Assembly: GCA_905250025.1 (NCBI GenBank)
Contig: CAJNOJ010000200.1
Span: 124,001 to 188,000, forward strand
Length of the DNA stretch: 64,000 bases
Direction of reading: 5' to 3'
Source of the DNA: Adineta ricciae
Lineage: Eukaryota; Rotifera; Eurotatoria; Adinetida; Adinetidae
A program made the position numbers and the translations under genes. Numbering within the stretch: the first letter of the stretch is position 1; every line of letters begins with the position of its first letter. A model generated the notes under the pieces. The model was not told the DNA's origin. It ran no database searches and saw nothing but the letters and a program-made list of their open reading frames with translations. Below are positions 39,097 to 54,165 of the stretch, in pieces.

Positions 39097-40370
39097 ATGT
39101 ATTTCGACGAATCTAGCGTGAAACAGTATTTATCGCTTCCATCTTTATTGGAGATACTCTCTGATGTTTTACATCGATATTCTAAACATGATCCATCACT
39201 TCAACAACCTATACGTTCAGTTTTACCAATTGATGATCAACAAAAGTAAATCAATTATTAATTTCTCAAGTAGTCAATCATCATTTCGTTTGTATATTTA
39301 CAGTTTTCTTTTGAATAAACCATGCATCGATCTTCATCGTGGCTATATGTGTGTGAAAACAATAACATATTTCCCGGCAAGTTCGCCTACAATCGATGGC
39401 GTTGTATCTCTATTTGATTCCAAAACCGGTCGTTTGTTACTGGTGAGAATCAGAGATAAGTCTTATTCGCTGACTCTTATTAGATTTTCTAGACTGCTGA
39501 TGCGAAAGAAATCACTGCACAACGTACAGCCGCGACTTCATTCCTTGCCACACAAGTATGCCTAAAAAAATTTCAAAAGATGTTTCATTTGTATTTAATT
39601 AGTTGTTAGCATTTTCGAAATGGACCGATGACGAGAAGAATCGTGCTTGTTTAACCATTATTGGCTGTAGTGTTCAAGGACATGCACATTTGGAAGTATT
39701 CACTCAATTATTCAAGTGGAATAAGGTTGCAATCGAAAACGATGTGTTGATTTTGAGGATTTTTCTTTCTGTTTTTCAAGGTTTATTTATGGAGTCGCAA
39801 TGTAAAGAATGCAATTGACTTACAATCGAAATATGCATCACGTTTGAAACATATCGAAATCTTGAAAGACTTGAACGATATTCGTTTACAGGAGACAGAT
39901 GTTATTTGCACCTGTACGGGCAGCGAACAAGCGCTAATTGGTTTGAAACAGGTGAAGAAAGGTGTGCATATCAATGGTGAGTCAATAAGATCTGTTTGGG
40001 AAAAATAAACGATTCAGATTTTCTGCTTAGCGGTTGGTTCGTTTAGCCCTAAGATGCGCGAACTTGCTGATGATTTGATGATATCGGAGGATACAAATGT
40101 AGTCGTCGATAGTCGTGAAAGTGCAATAAAAGAAGCTGGAGAGATTATCCAGTCGAAAGTATGTTTTTTCTTTCTATTGAAATATCATATATCTTGTCCA
40201 TGAACTTTCTTTAGGTAAAGATTGCGGCTGAAGTGGGCGAATTAGTCAACAATGAAGTATTGCTACAAGAGATATCTCAGCAGAAAACGACCATCTTCAA
40301 ATCTGTTGGCTTGGCAATCGAAGATCTAGCAGCAGCTATTGTTCTTCATGAATCTAAAACTAATGCATGA
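39097..40370 (+). CDS. CRYM: Ketimine reductase mu-crystallin
   Basis: CRYM belongs to the ornithine cyclodeaminase family; it reduces cyclic ketimines with NAD(P)H and binds thyroid hormone. Exons 39097-39245, 39304-39442, 39493-39555, 39603-39725, 39781-39976, 40031-40158 and 40215-40370 give 317 aa (human 314). Visible motifs are LHRGYMCVKTITYFP with the substrate Lys, LTADAKEITAQRTAATSFLA, the dinucleotide-binding stretch LTIIGCSVQGHAHLEVF (GxGxxG relaxed to GCSVQG), VICTCTGSEQAL and NAVGSFSPKMREL. The fifth exon begins after a TTTTTCAAG acceptor. All phases are consistent. Confidence 0.93.
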
Positions 40371-42264
40371 AATTAAATTCGAGAGAGAATAATTGTTTTT
40401 TCACTTGATTCTATTTTGTCTTTTTTTTAATGATTAATTTACAGTAATTTTACCGAAAAGATAAATATCATTGTTTTCTAGATAGATCTATGGATAAGTC
40501 GATAGCGATTAAAGGATAAATACCAACTCGAACTCACATGAAGTAAGTCCGGATCGTGTTTTCTTCGAGAATAGTGATGCTATTATGTGAGAGAACGAGA
40601 AAAAAAACCATATCTGTTTGTTTATCCTGTTTAATATGTTTACCATGCACATAAATTTTGAAAAGGTTACACTGAAAAGGATACTACGACACGCCCCTTC
40701 CGTTGTTTTCGATAAATGTCAACAAGAAATTCCTTTCTGCGCAATACTAAATCATATCTACGTCAAGGCTAATTTATTCGATCGTTACTAGTGACATGTT
40801 CGAACGTATGCATAGTTATTATCGTACTACAGCAACGTAAGTATGTCGATTAAAAATAGTGATATAATCGTCGAGGGCATTTAGTGTACAATCTCGAATC
40901 GCGCAGATCAATATTGATTTTTTGAAAATAAAGAGAGAACTTCGTAGGTTTCCAATGTATTTATCTAGCAATAGACATCGATTGTAAGCACAAAAATGAC
41001 CCTTTTTTTTGTCGTTGATTGACTTATTAATTCCTTTGATGCATTAGACAAGGCTGTTTAACAAGACACGAATCAAATTGTTATACAATAGAAATGGAAA
41101 ATACTTTTCTCGCTGTAATTATTGAGTATATTATGGATATGTACTTTAGCTAAAAGAAAAACAACGCGTGGTAAGATAAGGGTTTTTACACACCCGCTTA
41201 TTTTCTCGTGTTTTCTCTCGGTCGCTCGACGTCAATGCAGGTATATCATTCGATGTTTTTTTTATCTTGCTACTCGAGATAATTCAGGTCATGCGCTCCG
41301 TTTTCGCTTCAGTTTTATACGAGATCTTACCGCGACGGATAAAGGGTATGAGCAAAGGGCTCAGAGAAACACACCGGGCGATTCAAATCGTCAGATGTAA
41401 ATATTATCTCTCTTTTGATGATACGTAGGTGTGCACAACAAGACATATCTATTTTATCTTCTATGTACATAGTAACGACGATCAGTAGCTTCGAGGTATA
41501 TGATTATTTGCGCATATTTTTTTCATTCAACATTGTTAATCGACCTCTCCATATGGTTCCCGACGAAAATGTAAAGATATTTTCTTACATTAATAGTCGA
41601 TTTAGAGTACTTTTTTTTTCTATCACAAGGTTGAATTCGCGTTTCAATCACGAGGTGTATGTAGTCGACCGCAGAATCACGCGCGTAGCTTTTCGCTATC
41701 GGAAGACAAAAACAACAAGAGGAGAACGAAGAGGTGTGTCGCCTGATGCATCGAATATTCTTTCGCATTCTTTCTCGTTTTCTCTCTGATTTTTTTCTTC
41801 TTTTGTTACGAGAACTAGTAAAAGATGACGTCACAGGCAAGTCGATTAACTGCTCGGAGACGCGCATACATGTATATATATATACGCACATAGTTTGGAT
41901 GTGTGATATCCCTATGCGAATCTTCATTCTTATTCGTTCTTTTATCTATTTACACTCATAAATACTATTCCTAGGGAGCGACTAGTAATGATATTTTGTT
42001 AGTATTTCCTTTTTGCTTCCTTCATTGACTTTATCGTCGATGGCAAAAGAAAGAGCGAAGTACACATTAAGATGAATATGTGATGGGTATGTGAATGAAT
42101 GAATCATGGTATTGCATAAATACAATTTGTACCTTGAAAAGCGTCGTTTTTGCCTTTTTCTTCATCGTAAAAGCATGTGATCGGCATATTTATTCATTTC
42201 TCGTTTTCTTTTTCAGTACAACTTCTGAATGTTGTATTTTCATTCGCATTAAACGTATGTCACA
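40371..42264. other. Long gene-poor region upstream of lipin, 1.9 kb
   Basis: The largest gene gap in the window, between CRYM and lipin (both plus). It probably contains the lipin promoter and perhaps 5'UTR exons; a pyrimidine-rich CAG lies at about 42213-42215, 50 bp before the lipin ATG. Frames of 90-134 codons around 41122-41927 on both strands overlap each other and lack any motif. No RNA gene was recognised. Confidence 0.5.
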
Positions 42265-45200
42265 ATGACTGCTATTAAGAACTACATTGTATCGTCATTT
42301 TCATCGGTATTCAATGATATCAATCCGTCCACACTTACCGGTGCCATTGATGTTATTGTTGTCAAGCAGGAGGATGGAACGCTTCGTTGTACACCATTTC
42401 ATGTTCGTTTCGGTAAACTAGGTGTTCTTCGCAATCAACGAAATAAGGTAACGATTAATTAGCTAATGCTTTCGACGTAATCAATATCGATCGTTTAGGT
42501 TTACGTGATGATTAATGGTAAACTTGTTGAAGATCTTTATATGGAATTGGGTCCAGCTGGAGAAGCAGTATTCATTGAAGAAGAATTAACTGCAACAAGT
42601 CTTCCACCAGTTCGTCATTTAGAACCGTCGAATACAAATACTTGTCTTGATCCTGATAATGCTTTGACCAATGATGGTCATCTGCAATTATCCAATATTG
42701 ATTGTTCTCCTCAAATTATCAATAAACAACTTGACGAACAAAACGCGCGTAATAATCATGAACCAGTGGCAAAATATGCCTATGAAAACCAAGTGGTGCC
42801 ATCGGTGGAAGTTGATACTTTAAATTCTAACACGACGGCAACGTCAAATCGTCGTCGAACAAAACGACGACCACTGAATCGCAATGAGCAAATCAATAAG
42901 TCGTCAGGTGAAGACAACGACGACGAACAAGATCCGGAAATACAAAGTATGCTGTCATTAGGTAAACGTCGATCACGTGTACGACAACGTGATCTAACGC
43001 CTGTATCACTGAATGACCAGAATAACGGTAATGAGTGCACTGATTCAACTCTGCCTATTGTTCGAAGACGAAGTGCAAGTGAAAATGATTTACCGTGCTT
43101 TCAAATTGATGACGAAAAACAATCCGAATCATCTACGCCGTTTGTCGATGCGCACAGTCGCATGAATAGTATCGATAGTCGAAAAAAACTATTGATCATC
43201 CCGCCCAAAGTGTCAATCACGTCGAGTCATGATCACGATCACGATGATGAAAGTTATAGCAGCAGCCAAGAAGATAGCGCCGCCGATGAGGATTTTCAAC
43301 AAAAAACCAAACGAACGCTATCCAATCCAATACCAATTGAACAAAAAGCAGCAGTCGATGATGATTCCTTAACTCCTCATAATCAATCAGGTTCATTGAT
43401 AGAGGCAATGTTCTCTCAATCGGCACCCTTAGCAAACAATAATATCAACACCGTGCCAATTCGTATCAGTCAATCGATTGATCCGAAATCATATTACATG
43501 AATGAGGACTATACTCCACCATCGTCATTTGAGAGTACGACACCCCCGCGGCCAACAAGTCCGAAATCTGATACCGAATACGAACTCGATAAACCATCTC
43601 AGCCATCGACTAAAAAATCGTCAACATACTTTGGTTGGCGATGGAAATGGGGAAAACTACCAAAAGGACCAAGCGTACTTCGGTATTTTTGGCCATCGTC
43701 ATCGTCAACATCAGCACAAAAAACAGCGCCCAATGAAGGTGTCTATCTTGAAGATATAACAAGTAACAAATGTGATGATCGATCGCGTTATTTGCCAGAA
43801 TTAGACTTTCAACAAAGTCAACAAAGATATTCCTTAGATGATGATCAAGAATCAGGAACTGGAAATTCGATCCCACATTCACCAGTTCGAGACTACGAAG
43901 CTTCGTAAGTACACAGAACAATAAGCCAACTCACTCCTCCCAGCTGTCAATAAGATTAGAATAGTCTTATATCTAACCACATGTTGAATTACATTCTTAT
44001 TTTTGAATTTGATTTCAGTGAACAACTATTACTTTTCTATTGGTAAGATAGGCTATCTGTAGTCATTGGGTATATTGTTTTGTTTCTGTCAGAGTAGGAT
44101 TTATTGATTTGATATTAAATTTCGTTTTCTTTTCTAGCTGCCTTCTTGGTGATGTTCAAGTTTCGCTCTGTGGGAATATAAATCAATCAACATCGATCAC
44201 CGACGATATATTTGATGCGCATCTTGTTCCATATGACACATTTGCAAGTAATCCATCGATTATCAACGACCCTAATTTGGTCGTACGTATCGCTGGAAAG
44301 TATTACAATTGGGAAGTAGCTTCAGCATTGATTGCTTCAACTAGTATTTATCATAAACATCTGCCGGAGGAAGCGGTGGAAAGTTTGCAAGACAAACACA
44401 TGGGACAAGCAAAATCGCAAACAAGTAGCAGCACTGCTAGTACATGGTGGTTATTTTCGGGTCGAAAGAATGACGCTGCAACCGATACCAACGCCGCTGC
44501 TGCTGAAGCACTCGCATTGGCAGTCAAATCGGAAGTCGTTCCTCCGATATTGAAAGCTGACAATTTAGCTCGAACAAAGTCGTATGTCGATCCGTCAATT
44601 GTTGATTTATAGTCCCTCTTCTCTTCTATAGAAAAGACAGTGAACAGGAAGATAATGAAGTGAAGAACATAACAGATAGAATCGAACAACGTCAACACCA
44701 AACAGTGCCATCCTCAACAAAAACGCCGAGAAAAACCATGATCTTGTCATCTGATCAATTGAAACGATTGAATCTTAGATCAGGCAGTAATCACGTCGAA
44801 TTTAGTGTGACAACAGCTTTTCAAGGTACAACTATTGTCGAAGCAAACATCTTCCTCTTTGATCAAATGACAAAATTCGTCATATCGGATATCGATGGTA
44901 CTATAACAAAATCGGATGTCTTTGGTCAAATTTTACCATTGGTTGGTCAACCATGGTATCATGAAGGTACCGCGGAGTTCTTCCAAGCAATTCAAGAAAA
45001 TGGATATCAGTTTATCTATCTATCAGCGCGTGCTATTGGACAAAGTAGTGCCACACGAAACTTTCTTCGTAATATCAGTCAACGTGGTAGTTCGCTACCA
45101 ATCGGCCCATTACTAATCTCTCCAGATACTTTAATCACGGCATTCTATCGGTTTGTTCATAGATCTCGATATAAAATAGTTCTCATGTATAGCTGACTTG

Positions 45201-45778
45201 TTTGTTTAGAGAAGTGATTGCGAAGAAACCAGAAGAATTTAAAATCGAGTGTTTGAAAAACATTGCTAGTCTATTTCCTAACAAAAATCCGTTTTACGCT
45301 GGTTTCGGCAATCGAATCAATGTAAGTTCGACAACTCTTTGTGCATAATTTCCATTAATGGTCTCTTACTCAATAGGATCAATGGTCGTATACAGCTGTT
45401 GGCATCCCGGTGTCACGTATATTCACAATTAATCCCAGTGGTGAAGTTCTTCGACAAAAAATCTCTCAAGTTTTGTCCACTTCATACAAAAACTTGCATG
45501 AAGTTGTTGATCAAGTCTTTCCTCCGATGGATTCGTTCTCTGCAAGTGAAACGTATTCATCATTTACATTCTGGCGTAATGAACCTGCGATAGATTCATT
45601 AGACGAAGAAATGCGTCAACACCTAGCAGAAATGAATCGTCCGCAGAAGTCGAAAGGTAAAGTTCCAAAAACGGGTGTTCTACCAAAGACAACTCCAGTA
45701 ACAACAGTGATAAAACCAGGAGGTGAAAAAGTATTAACAATAGCTCAAGCAACCGAAAATACAGTGAAAAAGCCATAG
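42265..45778 (+). CDS. LPIN: Lipin phosphatidate phosphatase
   Basis: Lipins dephosphorylate phosphatidate to diacylglycerol with Mg2+ and also act in the nucleus. Exons 42265-42447, 42499-43904, 44138-44581, 44632-45150, 45210-45321 and 45377-45778 give 1021 aa. The N-LIP domain reads [20 protein letters not shown] and [15 protein letters not shown]; a basic patch [10 protein letters not shown]-like cluster (residues about 170-180) may be the nuclear signal; a long Ser/Asp-rich linker follows. The C-LIP domain has NPNLVVRI-type sequence ([16 protein letters not shown]) and the catalytic [10 protein letters not shown] at residues 764-768 (DxDxT). Start at 42265 matches the conserved family N-terminus. 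A 24-nt optional exon may lie at 44019-44042. Confidence 0.93.
44019..44042 (+). other. Candidate 24-nt microexon in lipin
   Basis: Within the 233 bp gap between exons 43904 and 44138, a GATTTCAG acceptor and a GTAAGA donor bound 24 nt (EQLLLFY-type coding) that keeps the frame either way. Splitting the gap gives introns of 114 and 95 bp, nearer the local size. Confidence 0.4.
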
Positions 45779-46065
45779 ATAAAAGACAATTTGATTGTTT
45801 TGTCGTTTTCAACGATCAACATCGGAACGTCAGATATTGATAAACATTCGTTTCTCTTATTCATTCCTCACTTCCTTTTCTTCATCTATTTTTTTCCGTT
45901 GATTTCAATGTACCTTGCATGTTGTCGGTGTTTTCATGTATATTTATATGTGCGTGTGTGTGTGTTTTAAACAAAAATACGTTATTCAAAGCAAAAGGAA
46001 AGATACTCAACTCTTAACACAGGCGATCTGTCTAGCTTCTAGTCTTGGAAATCTTTCATTTATAG

Positions 46066-49000
46066 ATGAAACCATCTCGTTTAGCACGTCGGTTTAATAA
46101 GAAAGGTCGTCAAGAGAATAAAGTTGTTATTGAACAAAATCCATTAACAAATGTAATTTCATTGTTTTCTTCCTCTTTCAAGTATTTCATTGTTGTCAAT
46201 TAGATTCTTGTCGAAGGTGAGGCGACAACAGCGGATAATAATTCCATTTTACCCTCGAAGAAACGAACCACTCGAACTGTCAATCAACCAACAGCATCAG
46301 TTAAACGAAAATTATCGAAAAAAGAACGCAAACGTCTAGAAAAGGTGCTCGATCTCAAAAAGAAAAAAGCAAAAGTGAGCATCGTCAAAAAAAAAACGAC
46401 ATTCTCATCGTCGTTATTTCACTTTCGATATTCTAGCGTGTTGAATTATTGGACAAACTCAGCCAAGTACAAATTAATAATGAGGAATTAGCACTTCTGC
46501 ATTCGGTAAAAAACATTGGTAGCAAAACAAAACGGTACTCGACTCTTTTTGATTTGAGAATGTCACCGAAAACTTCTTGTTTCTTGTTCTAGTCAGCCGA
46601 CTGATAATTCTGCACTAACAAATACATCCTCTGCGACTACTGTCAATCTTAATCATCTCTCAAGAAAACGTCCTGCTCAAACGACAACTGAAACAGTTCA
46701 CGAGTTTGTATCGCTTTTCTCGTCTCACGCTTGAGTCTTCATAAATGTTTTGTCATTCAGTGATACGGATCTTAGTTCAACTGATGATGAAGATGTAGAT
46801 CAAACAATAAATGACGAAGATATTCGCAAAGCATTGCTTCCTTCTCAACCAACATCGGCATCTGCACCACCGGTCGTTCCACCTGCTGCTAAACGACGTC
46901 AACGTCAAAGTAGTACTAGTAGCATCGATGAACCGAAGGTCGAAATACCGGCTCGACCTCACGCGAATGTTCAAGTTGAACGTAGTGAAGAAATCCAAGC
47001 CATTCGTTCGCAGTTGCCCATTATCACTGAGGAACAAGTCATAATGGAAGCAATTCACGATAATCTTGTTGTTTTAGTCTGTGGAGAAACTGGTAAGACG
47101 AATCTGTTCTGATCTTCTACGCATGTATAAAAGCTAATCTTCGTTTCTTTCGATCAAAGGTAGTGGTAAAACAACTCAGTTACCGCAGTTTCTCTACGAA
47201 GCTGGCTATACTATGGGTGGTAAAATGATTGGTATTACAGAGCCACGACGTGTTGCTGCTATTTCAATGGCTTCACGTGTCGCACACGAATTAAATCTGA
47301 CAAATGAGTTCGTTCATTTCGCTTCTCTTGTCACCCAAACACCCTCTTATTCTCTACTTCTAGCCAAGTCTCATACCAGATTCGTTATGAAGGAACATTT
47401 AAGAAAGAAAGCACGTGTATCAAATTTATGACTGATGGTGTTCTATTAAAAGAAGTACAAAATGATTTCCTATTAACAAATTACAGTTGTATTCTGATTG
47501 ACGAAGCACATGAACGTAGTGTGGCAACCGATGTTCTGATCGGTTTATTATCACGTATCGTACCGATACGTTGCCAACGAAATGATCCACTTCGTCTAGT
47601 GATCATGTCTGCCACGATGCGAATCGAAGAGTTTGTTAATAATCGACATCTGTTTAAACTCAAACCAAAAATTATTAATATCGATGCTCGACAATATCCT
47701 GTAACGGTACATTTCAATAAGAAAACGCCGAAAAATTACATTGAGGAAGCATATAAGAAAGTGTGTAAAATTCATCGTCAGTTACCAAAGGGTGGTATTC
47801 TTGTTTTCGTCACCGGTCAACAAGAAGTTCAAGTTTTATGTCATCGATTACGAAAGACGTTTGCAATGCAAACAACAGCAATAGAAAATGATGGTAAAAT
47901 CGGATGAGACAATGCTTTGCAGCTGAAGTCTTTTATTATATTTAGAAGCTGAACCGAAATTCAAATCAAAACGATCTAAAAAGAAGAAGCAAATATCCAT
48001 GGAAAGTAAATCTGAACTGGGAATTATCGATGAAGAAGAGTTAGAACACATACAATCTGATGTTGATGAAGACGAAGGAGGAAAAGAAGGTTCAATTGCC
48101 AGTGACATTGATGACGACGATGACGATGCTGGAGTAGAAGGAATCACATCTGAACCACTGTATGTTCTTCCACTTTATGCAATACTTTCATCGGAAAAGC
48201 AATCTCGAGTAGGTCTTTTCATGCGCCTTAGTGTCGAACTTACACATTCATGTTTAGGTATTCGAATCACCGCCGACTGGTACACGTTTATGTGTCGTAG
48301 CAACAAATGTTGCTGAGACTTCGATCACCATTTCGGATGTGAAATACATTGTCGATTGTGGCAAAGTATGACGATGAGATTAATGACTAGAAATGCATCT
48401 TTCGTTTAGGTTAAAACAAAATATTACGATAAATTAACTGGCGTGTCCACATTTCGAATCGAATGGACTTCGAAAGCATCAGCAAATCAACGAATGGGTC
48501 GCGCTGGTCGAACAGCACCTGGACATTGTATGTTCTCCTTTTCTTTTTATTAGTTTCTATCGAGTTATTTCATTTAGGTTATCGTCTCTATTCATCCGCT
48601 GTGTATAATGATTCATTCATTGAATATTCACCACCGGAGATTGTCCGGAAACCTGTCGAGGACCTTGTTCTACAATTAAAAACACTGAATATTGATCGTT
48701 TAGCAAATTTTCCATTTCCAACTCCGCCAGATCTCAAAGCGATCGGTGTTGCTGAACAAATTCTCGTACAACTGAGTGCTCTCGACGAAAAGTCACCGAC
48801 AAAAAAGATTACTGAATTAGGTCGGCGTATGGCAGCATTTCCCATCAATCCAAGATATTCGAAAATGTTAGTAATTGCTCAAGAAAATCCCGCTTTACTA
48901 CCATATATCATCGCATTAGTTGCTGCACTAAGTGTCAATGAAGTCTTGACAAGTGGACATGTGAAAGTTAAGAAGGTAACACAGTTTAGATATGTAAGAT

Positions 49001-50573
49001 ACCAGAAAATGTGACGTGTCATTTTCTAGGACAATCAGGAAATTAGTGTTAGTTTAGACGATCTTAGACAACAATGGATAGGACAAGTAAGTGTTTTGAG
49101 AGATAGGGATGTTTCTAAGTAGTGGTATTTAGGGTGAAGCGCTTTCATTCGGTGATATGATGGTTTTGTTGAAAGCAGTTGGTGCAATTGATCATGGCAG
49201 TGCAAAAACTGAACTGTCGGTTTGTACTCATTATGGTCTACGACCAAAAGCGATGACAGAAATCCGGAAAATTCGTCGGCAATTAATACAAATCGGTAAG
49301 GCATTTTTGGATTCAAGTTTCTTCTTGTCACGTGGAAACTAAAGTATTTACTTTTTCCTGCTGAGCATCTAGCTTTTGTTTTTTCTCCTCGATCCTCTAT
49401 CGTTATAAATCCACGAGAAAGAAAGAAAAAACGTTGTTTATTATCCATCCGCGCCCTTGATTGGAAGAAAATATCCACTTCGCAGCATACATTCTGAATA
49501 GAAGAGAGAGAAAAACAAGGGTAATAAACCATATATAAGTCAATATGTTTCACTTCTAGTAAAAACAATCCTACCTGATATAGCAGCAATACTTGATGCT
49601 CCTCTTGTACCACCGAATGAACAACAAATATGTTTATTACGTAAAGTACTTGCCGCTGGTATGGTGGATCGTTTGGCCAAGTAAATCAATATTCATATAT
49701 CGAGTCTTAAAGACTCTTGTTGTTATTGTTTTTCTCTTAGACGACTGGAAGGACCTGTGATGATTAAAGGTCATAAAGCAAACAATGCTTATCAAGTAAG
49801 TTTAGTCGAAAGTTTTTATTTGTTCAGAAATAAAGTAGCTTGTGTGATATTTAGACTCTTCTACTTGAAGAACCAGTATTCATTCATCCATCATCGGTTC
49901 TTGTTAATGAATTACCACCATTTGTTTGTTACCAACAACTGCATGAGACTAATCGAATATTTATTAAAGGTTTGCTTGATTCTTTTGTCTTGACTAGAAA
50001 CGATCGAACGAAATTTGATTTAGACATCTGTGCGATTCAGATGGATTGGATTGTTCAATTGAATCCACATTTATGCTCATTTGGTCCAATTGAAGAAAAT
50101 CCACCACCACGTTATGATGAAATTCAAGATAAGATGCTTTGTTATCGTAAAGCATCAATTGGTCAACGTGTTTCATGGTCATTGGGACCAGCAATTGAAA
50201 CATCGTTCTCACCCGATACAATCGACCGTTTTCGTTGGTTTGGAAAATACTTCCTCGACGGCATAGTCTGTCCGAAATTATTACAGTTTCATCCAGCTTT
50301 GTTATGTTCGTCAAATGCCATGGTAAAGTCTTGGGCATCGTTAATGGAACGCACACAAAAGTTTCTCAACGCATTAGTCGCGAAACAGATCGATAGTCGA
50401 GCGCAATTGAAAGAAGTTTGGTCAACTGAACCGAAGTGTAAGAAAACAGATTGTTTCGAATGTCTCCTTCAACATCGTCTGCTTATATAGATTTACTTGA
50501 TGTGTATTGCACTTGGCTACCGGAATCATTACATGCTCAAGTCAGATCGCTTTGGCCGCCTCTATCGAAATAA
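46066..50573 (+). CDS. DHX37: DEAH-box RNA helicase DHX37 (yeast Dhr1)
   Basis: DHX37/Dhr1 releases U3 snoRNA during 40S ribosome biogenesis in the nucleolus. Eighteen exons join in phase to 1123 aa (human 1157). The Lys-rich N-terminus ([39 protein letters not shown]) matches DHX37. Helicase motifs: [20 protein letters not shown] (I), TEPRRVAA (Ia), IDEAHERS (II), MSATMRIE (III), an Asp/Glu insert, then [10 protein letters not shown] (V) and [18 protein letters not shown] (VI); the C-terminal part ends [14 protein letters not shown] and LWPPLSK. Introns are short except 49296-49559 (264 bp). Intron 5 ends in AAAG. The lipin stop is 287 bp upstream. Confidence 0.95.
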
Positions 50574-50681
50574 ATTCATCGTGTTTCAATTGAATGTTTC
50601 TTTCTTTCTTTTGTTTTGTTAACAAGAAACTGTTGTTTTTGTTATTGATTGATCAATTTTAGATAGAACAGTACAACGAAA

Positions 50682-52309
<1,628 letters not shown>

Positions 52310-52572
52310 ACCTGACTGAATTGCATTGCTTTTTCTCTCTCTTTTTCTCTCTTTCTCTATCTATCTTTCATTATAGTCACATTAGATGAGACAATTTTGA
52401 ATAAAGGATGCACGTTTTCTTTTCCTCGTCGTCATCTTTCTCTTTCTTCTCTTTACTATCTATTCAAATGTTTGCTCATGTCCATTGTCAAAGGAGATTA
52501 ACCATTGAACAATGTAAATAATCAGAGAGAAGAGAACGAAAGTAAATAGTAGAATTTGTCCAGAAGCAAAAA

Positions 52573-53079
52573 ATGTTGTGTCGACAACGGTTCATGTTCG
52601 TACTTGTAATAGTTCTATTCAATTCATTAGCATATGCTCAGCGTAAAACGTCTTTACGAAGTCCATTCTCCTGCTTCAAATGTACACATCACGACAAACC
52701 ACAGGAGATGAAAGAAGCGGTTTGTACGAAAAAGTTTGATCCCAGTAAATACACACAAGAAGAATGTATTAGTGAGAACGGACCAGGTAAATGTCTAAAA
52801 TCCTATGCCAAAACGGAAGCACGAACAAAGAAACAAATTGAAGATGACGAACGCTCATTGACCATACGGAAATGTGTATCACAAGGTGAACTCGAATATT
52901 TGAAAAATGTTCGAAATATTGATACAAGCGACGGTTGTCACACAATACGTTCAACAAAAACCAAACATAAAGTATACTGTTTTTGTTCGTCAAATCTATG
53001 TAATCGATCGAACATAACTGTGTCAAAATCACTACTCACATTCATTTTTTGTATGTTCTTTCTAAAAATAAACATGTGA
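52573..53079 (+). CDS. Ly6/uPAR-like secreted or GPI-anchored protein
   Basis: An intronless 168-aa protein with a signal peptide (MLCRQRFMFVLVIVLFNSLAYAQ), a cysteine-rich body (CFKCTHHDKPQEM, CTKKFDP, CVSQGEL) that ends in CFCSSNLCNRSN, the Cys-Asn closing motif of three-finger Ly6 domains, and a hydrophobic C-terminal tail (SLLTFIFCMFFLKI) that suits a GPI-addition signal. About ten cysteines are present. Sleepless/quiver-type regulators of channels and receptors are the nearest animal analogues by layout. The partner is unknown. Confidence 0.75.
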   Translation: MLCRQRFMFVLVIVLFNSLAYAQRKTSLRSPFSCFKCTHHDKPQEMKEAVCTKKFDPSKYTQEECISENGPGKCLKSYAKTEARTKKQIEDDERSLTIRKCVSQGELEYLKNVRNIDTSDGCHTIRSTKTKHKVYCFCSSNLCNRSNITVSKSLLTFIFCMFFLKINM

Positions 53080-53200
53080 AAAAAAATTCTTCTCGAATGT
53101 CGAAGAACGTGTCATTTCATTTTACTCGTTACGAAAAACGTTTCTATTTACTTTGATCAAGTGAAAATTTGTTGTTACCGTTGTACAAAACAGTTTGAAA

Positions 53201-53953
53201 ATGAAGAAAAACAACGCTTATATGGCGCCAAAGAAACGAGTTATCGTGAGTTTAGCCAGTCTATATTGCAATCAAGGCGACCTATCATTCTATTGATATG
53301 TTTAGACTACTGCTGTTTATCAAAATCCTGCAGACCCTGCTAGAACATCGCTTTATCACCATACGCCGCCAGATAATCGATCACGAAGAAAGTTTCTGAC
53401 AAATTCAGAAAAGTCTGTCATCGATGTGAATTCAAACGGCGGAAACGATTTACCGGAAAATTTTCAGGCAACTTTTAAACGTGTTCAACCTAAAGAACCT
53501 CCCCAAAGACATAATTCGAGAAATACGCCATACAAACGTCTTTCAATACAACGTTTACACGTGAATCCAACAATCGAGTCGACAACAATAATAGCAGATG
53601 CGTCTATGCAAGATCGACCTACAGCTATCGGAAACAAACATCCATTTGTCCGACCATCTCAACAAGTGGATAATCGTCCAGTAGAGACTACAGCACCACC
53701 TGCGCAACCACCGAAACCGACTCGAGTAAAGCCAACATCAACAGCAACAGTGACTCATCAAACAGATCCGAGACAAGTGCGAAAACCTGTGAAAGTGCTT
53801 GATTATGTCGACAGAATGCCGGGAGACTCTCATGTTGTCAATGGACAGAATAGCACTCAAAAAACAGTAGTTGTTGTTGATCGCCGCCCACGAGAAGTTG
53901 TACAAACGCACGCTGAACCATTGGTACAGTATCCGAATGGACATAGAACATAA
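53201..53953 (+). CDS. Proline-rich disordered protein, unknown
   Basis: Exons 53201-53245 and 53306-53953 (60 bp intron, GTGAGT ... TTTAG) give 230 aa. The first exon reads MKKNNAYMAPKKRVI; an internal ATG at 53222 is also in frame. The protein is low in hydrophobic residues and rich in Pro, Arg, Thr and Val (TTAPPAQPPKPTRVKP, RRPREVVQTHAEP), with no known domain. A poly(A)-type AATAAA lies at about 53999. It sits 212 bp upstream of TMEM245 on the same strand. No function can be named. Confidence 0.6.
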
Positions 53954-54165
53954 CAGAAAAACAGCTCTCAGTTTTATATACTGCTTTATTTCTCTTGAAT
54001 AAAGAATTTCTTGTAATATTCTTTTTTTGTGCTCGATAGCGCCACCTTTCGTTGATGGAGACTCAACAAACCTATCAAAAGCTTCTATTTCTCTTGAGGC
54101 CGATCAAGCAACGAACGAACGGAAAGTTGTAAGATAGATATTCTGTGTTTTTTTTAAAGATACTA

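Noticed and set aside
41376-41395. Possible tRNA B-box (gattcaaatc)
   Set aside because: No A-box at the right distance and no cloverleaf or acceptor stem could be drawn.
41122-41927. Overlapping 92-134 codon frames on both strands upstream of lipin
   Set aside because: They overlap each other on opposite strands, have no recognisable domain and no splice partners. Basic Arg/Lys runs come from purine-rich repeats.
49296-49559. snoRNA inside the long DHX37 intron
   Set aside because: DHX37 acts on U3, so a guide RNA here would be attractive, but no C/D or H/ACA box pair with a closing stem was found.
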